Source: CAZGVW01 sp964529265
Lineage (GTDB): Bacteria > Planctomycetota > Phycisphaerae > Phycisphaerales > UBA1924
Direction: 5' to 3'
NCBI GenBank assembly: GCA_964529265.1
Contig: CAZGVW010000181.1
Span: forward strand, 1 to 9,064
Length of the DNA stretch: 9,064 bases
The notes below the pieces were generated by a model. It had not been told where the DNA came from. It saw only the letters and a program-made list of their open reading frames with translations, and did no database searches. Position numbers and translations under genes: made by a program. Shown piece after piece: positions 6,063 to 9,064 of the stretch (positions within the stretch are counted from its first letter, which is position 1; each line of letters starts with the position of its first letter).

Positions 6063-7909
6063 TGACCGCTCGCTCCATCGCCGTCTCGGCCGGTGTCGCT
6101 CTCGTCGCCGTTCTGCCGGTCTCCGGCGCTCCGCCGGGCCGACCGCTGGAGGCGCCCGAGTTCTCGCTCGACCTCGCGTCCCCTTCGCTCGGCCCGTTCG
6201 GCGCCGGTGACATTCTCGAACGCGGCATCCTCCGCCCGCGCGTGGTGCTGCCGGCGAACCAGCTGCATCTTCTCTCCCCGGACGACGAGCTCGACGCCGT
6301 CTCCGGCCCGCACGCCGGCATCGGCGACGACGACTCTCTCCTGCTCATCTTCTCCGTCGACCGGGCCACGATCGGCGCGAGCGCGCCCGGCGTCCCCTTC
6401 GTGCTGCGCGGTCTTCCCTACAACGTGTTCGACCAGGCCGAGCGCGGACACGCGGCGAGTGACGTGTTCGTGTCCCCCGAAACGTTCACGCTCTCGGGCC
6501 CCGCCCGGCCGCTGGAGGACGCAACCCGCAACAATCTCCTCGCGCTCAACGGCTTCAACGAGGGGGGGTCGGATCTGAGCCTCGAGCCGCCGACGCACGC
6601 CTCCACGGTGCTCGACGACGGCGTGCCCATCGACCGGGTCGATGCGCTGGCGCGGCTGCCGCGCAACGCCGCGGGATACGTGCGGTCGATGTTCTATTCG
6701 CTCAGCTCGTCGTCGCCGTCGCTCCCGTCCATGGGCACGAGCGGCGCGGACATCTTCGTCGCGTTCGCGGACTGGGCCGGGGCGTGCTGTCTCGGCGACG
6801 AATGCGCCATCGTGACCCTCGACGAGTGCATCGCGATGGGCGGCGACTGGCAGGGGACGAGCAGCGGCTGCTCGCGCTGCCTGCCCGCGGTCGGCGCGTG
6901 CTGCGTGCAGGGCGCGTGCTTCGAAGCCATCAGCCGGCCGATGTGTGTCGGACCGTTGTCCGGCCTGTTCTTTCCGGGCACCGATTGCGAGTCCGCGCAG
7001 TGCCACACCATCCCGCTCGGCGCGTGCTGCATGGAGGAGACCTCCTGCATCGATGAGCTGGACGCGATCACGTGCGCGCTCGCGGACGGCGTGTTCCACG
7101 AGGGCGAAGGCTGCGACGCAGTGCCGTGCGGGTCCACGGTGACGGGGGCCTGCTGCATTGCGGACGGTTGCCTCGAGTGCTCGTTCGAAGTGTGCGACGC
7201 GATCCAGGGGGTGTTCCGCCCGGGCGTGGACTGCGCGGGCGGTCCGTGCGATCCGGAGCAGTCCGAGGGTGAGAACGATCCCCCTGAAGGCGAGGATGAG
7301 ACGTCGTCGGGCTGCAATGCGCCGGCGCCGTGCTGCCTGCCCGACGGCGTCTGCGCCGTGATCGACGTGATCGAGTGCGCGCAGACGGGCGGTGTTCCCC
7401 TCGAGGGCGAGAACTGCGGCGCCTGCGTGACGACCGGCGCGTGCTGTCTCGCCGGCCAGACGTGCGTGCTGGTCGATGTCCGGACGTGCGACGAGCAGGG
7501 GGGCGACTGGATCGGCGCCGGCACCCGGTGCGAGACCGGTTGCCGGTCGAACCCGCCCGCGCCCTACATCCGGCTGTACGCGACGCGAACGCATCTCGGG
7601 CTCCAGCGGAACGACGACATCGATGCGCTCGCGGTGTTTGATCTCGACGGCGATCTCGTCTTCGGCGGCGACGACCGTGTCCTCTTCTCGCTCGCCCCGG
7701 GCTCGCCGTCGCTCGAGTCGCTCGTCGGGGCCAGCGAAACCGGCGCAGCCGCGGATGTCTTCATGGCGCGTCCGGGCATGGCGCCGGTGCTCTACGCTCC
7801 CGCCGCCCTGCTCGGGCTCGGGGCCGAGTCGGACAATATCGACGCGCTCGAAGCGATCGTCGTCGGCAGCGCGCCGACGGATCATGCCATCCGAGGGTGC
7901 CAGGACTAG
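6059..7909 (+). CDS. Secreted protein with six cysteine-rich GACC repeats
   Basis: 616 residues. ATG 6059 overlaps the kinase stop (ATGA), which suggests translational coupling; a second ATG follows at 6062. A signal peptide covers about 1-24 (RSIAVSAGVALVAVLPVSGA). Residues 25-235 hold beta-rich, Asp-rich segments with the recurring pattern DDELDAV/DRVDAL...LLIFSVDR or MFYSLSSSSPSL...GADIFVAF. Residues 241-497 hold six repeats starting at about 241, 279, 321, 363, 423 and 460, each opening with GACC or APCC and holding six or seven cysteines, as in GACCLGDECAIVTLDEC. An acidic linker (EGENDPPEGEDE) separates repeats four and five. Residues 500-616 return to the first pattern (NDDIDALAVFDLDGD, VLFSLAPGSPSLESL, ESDNIDALEAI). 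The cysteines probably form disulphides outside the cytoplasm. No IPTL, PEP or LPXTG tail is seen, so the protein is likely free or held by other means. Repeats of this type are familiar from planctomycete surface proteins, but the function is unknown. Confidence 0.85.
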   Translation: MMTARSIAVSAGVALVAVLPVSGAPPGRPLEAPEFSLDLASPSLGPFGAGDILERGILRPRVVLPANQLHLLSPDDELDAVSGPHAGIGDDDSLLLIFSVDRATIGASAPGVPFVLRGLPYNVFDQAERGHAASDVFVSPETFTLSGPARPLEDATRNNLLALNGFNEGGSDLSLEPPTHASTVLDDGVPIDRVDALARLPRNAAGYVRSMFYSLSSSSPSLPSMGTSGADIFVAFADWAGACCLGDECAIVTLDECIAMGGDWQGTSSGCSRCLPAVGACCVQGACFEAISRPMCVGPLSGLFFPGTDCESAQCHTIPLGACCMEETSCIDELDAITCALADGVFHEGEGCDAVPCGSTVTGACCIADGCLECSFEVCDAIQGVFRPGVDCAGGPCDPEQSEGENDPPEGEDETSSGCNAPAPCCLPDGVCAVIDVIECAQTGGVPLEGENCGACVTTGACCLAGQTCVLVDVRTCDEQGGDWIGAGTRCETGCRSNPPAPYIRLYATRTHLGLQRNDDIDALAVFDLDGDLVFGGDDRVLFSLAPGSPSLESLVGASETGAAADVFMARPGMAPVLYAPAALLGLGAESDNIDALEAIVVGSAPTDHAIRGCQD

Positions 7910-8006
7910 CAGGCCGGCGCGTGGGGGGATTGTCCGGAGTCGTGCGGCTCACACCGATTCGACTTCGCTGCTCGCCATTCTCCAGTTGGGTATTCCCGGC
8001 TCGAGT

Positions 8007-8048
8007 GCGAATTCGAATCCAGGTGCCAATCCCAATCCGCGTCCGCGT
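8007..8048. repeat. Degenerate hexanucleotide repeat
   Basis: Seven consecutive hexamers can be laid out: gcgaat, tcgaat, ccaggt, gccaat, cccaat, ccgcgt, ccgcgt. Each ends in T, and most fit NNNaat or ccgcgt. A second, weaker six-base phase occurs at about 8256-8288 (gatgcc, gatgcc, gacgga, gatcgc). Confidence 0.5.
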
Positions 8049-8360
8049 TCCTTCCGCAGGCAGCGAATCGAGGCACGGTGTGCCCCATGGTCCACCAAAG
8101 GGACCAATCCGACGGAGTTAGCCGCTCCGTTTCAGGGACAGCGCGTGTAACCCTTGCGGACGTTGAGCGCGCGAGTACCGATGTCGCCAATCCACCTCGC
8201 CCACGCGCATCGCCACGACGTTTGGTGACTACACCGCGCTCGTGGGCACGGGGTTGATCGACTCGATGCCGATGCCGACGGAGATCGCGTCAGGATCGCG
8301 GCCGTTGGACAAGCACATCAAGGGAGTTGCAGGTCGGAGTGCGCGGGGCGGCAATCTGCC

Positions 8361-8395
8361 TGTCCAAACTTCCGCGCGTGTCCAACTTCCGCGCG
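8361..8395. repeat. Short tandem duplication (18/17 bp)
   Basis: tgtccaaacttccgcgcg at 8361-8378 is followed directly by tgtccaacttccgcgcg at 8379-8395, the same unit with one A missing. Confidence 0.9.
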
Positions 8396-8406
8396 CGCTC
8401 ACGGCC

Positions 8407-8565
8407 TGTGCGGAGGACATGACCGGCGACCAGATCGTTGGCTTCGGCGACCTCATCGTCCTGGTGAACTGGACGGCATCCGCGGCTGACGCGGACGATC
8501 CGTTCCGAGAAGCGGGCGGCCCCTGTTCCCCCCGGCGTCCTTTGGGCTGGCCCGCTAACGACTAA
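8407..8565 (+). pseudogene. Dockerin-like C-terminal fragment
   Basis: From Cys 8407 the frame reads CAEDMTGDQIVGFGDLIVLV then NW, and after a short spacer GGPC, with a stop at 8563-8565. This fits the pattern C-x-x-D-x-[TN]-x-D-x-x-V-x-x-x-D-L-x-x-[LV]-x-x-W that closes many planctomycete secreted proteins. The 12-residue loop DMTGDQIVGFGD keeps most calcium ligands of a dockerin/EF-hand loop, although the usual glycine at loop position 6 is Q. Only one loop is present, and the sequence before it, with the tandem duplication, does not look like the body of such a protein. It is probably the leftover end of a lost gene; chance is less likely given the match over 20 positions. Confidence 0.5.
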
Positions 8566-8646
8566 CGAGAAGGTGCGGCCCCTTTCCCCACACTTGCTCG
8601 GCGCGTCGGTGATCGTCACTGTCGGCATCCTCTGCGTCTTCAACGG

Positions 8647-8856
8647 CTACCGCCGGCACGAGTGGGTCGTCGCGACGCTCCGCGGACAGAGTCGTCCCCA
8701 GCGCCGCACGACCTCTTCGGCGCTCCACTCATGCGTCCGGGGTGGGTCGAGACGCACGAGGACGTGCAGGTGGTTGCTCATCGCGCAGTGCGCGGAGGCG
8801 TCCACGGCGAAGACCGAGGTCAGGAGCTCCAGACGCTGCTCGATCCAGGCCCGGCG
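8647..8856 (-). pseudogene. HUH (Y1 / IS200-like) transposase fragment
   Basis: The minus frame reads RRAWIEQRLELLTSVFAVDA from 8856, then AMSNHLHVLVRLDPP, then HEWSAEEVVRRWGRLCPR to about 8690, and ends in unrelated residues with a stop at 8649-8647. NHLHV (histidines at 8770-8772 and 8764-8766) is the HUH metal motif of Y1 transposases, and the flanks match the planctomycete-type transposase plan WIxxRLxFLxxxFxIDxxxxAVMSNHxHVVLR...WSDEEVxRRW. These enzymes cut and join single-stranded DNA through one tyrosine. Here roughly 57 residues survive from a family that is usually several times longer: the N-terminus is replaced by the repeat array, and the part expected to hold the catalytic tyrosine is missing, so it cannot be active. 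Confidence 0.8.
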
Positions 8857-9036
8857 TGGCCGTGTTTCCCCGTGTTTCCCCGCCCCCGGAGACATGCGTG
8901 GCCGTGTTTCCCCTGTTTCCCCGCCTCCTGGAATACATGCGTGGCCGTGTTTCCCCTGGTGGAAACACATGCGTGGCGTGTTTCCCGTGGAAACACATGC
9001 GTGGCCGCGTTTCCCCCCTGCGTGGCCGTGTGTGGG
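8854..9036. repeat. Degenerate repeat array with hairpins
   Basis: The core gcgtggccgtgtttccc, often led by acat, recurs from 8854, 8896, 8939, 8971, 8999 and 9020 with uneven spacing (42, 43, 32, 28 and 21 bases). Two units hold perfect 8-bp hairpins, gtgtttcc...ggaaacac, at 8947-8968 (6-base loop) and 8978-8996 (3-base loop). A 10-bp unit, cgtgtttccc, is doubled at 8861-8880. The array abuts the transposase fragment. Confidence 0.9.
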
Positions 9037-9037
9037 C

Positions 9038-9064
9038 GGGGGGGGGGGGGGGGGGGGGGGGGGG
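9038..9064. other. 27-base poly-G run, probable artefact
   Basis: The window ends in an uninterrupted run of 27 G. Such runs at the end of an assembled sequence are typical of two-colour sequencing of dark cycles, and the repeat units next to it become shorter and more irregular. I treat it as not genomic. Confidence 0.8.

Larger units (their letters stand above)
7910..8406. other. Gene-poor region after the operon
   Basis: About 500 bp with no supported gene and no clear terminator behind the 7909 stop. Frames such as the minus-strand one at 7906-8190 have no recognisable motif or ribosome site. It contains two hexamer-phased stretches and a short tandem duplication, listed separately. Confidence 0.5.

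Noticed and set aside
5987..7885. 632-codon open frame on the minus strand
   Set aside because: Antisense shadow of the secreted protein, low-complexity Arg/Ala-rich, with no signal or domain.
8854..9036. Possible CRISPR array
   Set aside because: Repeat spacing is irregular (21-43 bases), the material between cores is itself repeat-derived, there are no unique spacers of constant length, and no cas genes are nearby.

Overview
High-GC bacterial DNA, most likely from a planctomycete (Phycisphaerae-like) metagenome contig; this is inference, because no rRNA or marker gene is present. The clues are an ECF sigma factor next to a membrane Ser/Thr kinase with a TPR-like tail, secreted proteins with an IPTL-CTERM sorting tail, repeats of the GACC...C...C type, and a dockerin-like C-terminal fragment. 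The last 27 bases are pure G and look like a contig-end artefact.

Left part (1-1290), all on the minus strand. A dual OB domain protein enters from position 426 and runs off the left edge. Just upstream of it, 18 bp away, lies a decayed NrdR-like zinc-ribbon gene (about 445-704) that carries a 64-bp tandem duplication and a frame break. Further right (893-1289) is the C-terminal remnant of an IPTL-CTERM secreted protein, with a frame break near 1211 and an arginine in its membrane anchor.

Middle part, plus strand. An intact IPTL-CTERM secreted protein (1538-2245) is followed by a hairpin and two further perfect inverted repeats in a 555-bp gap. Then comes a three-gene block that reads as one operon: ECF sigma factor (2801-3382), transmembrane Hanks-type kinase with TPR-like tail (3447-6062), and a secreted protein with six cysteine repeats (6059-7909) whose start overlaps the kinase stop as ATGA. 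The layout suggests a signalling unit in which kinase and sigma factor control transcription and the secreted protein is co-made with the kinase. That functional link is inference.

Right part (7910-9064) is a gene-poor zone: hexamer-phased repeats, a dockerin-like calcium-loop fragment (8407-8565, plus strand), a fragment of an HUH (Y1) transposase on the minus strand (8647-8856), and a degenerate, hairpin-forming repeat array (8854-9036) that replaces the transposase N-terminus. Very long antisense open frames over the kinase and secreted gene are GC-bias shadows.
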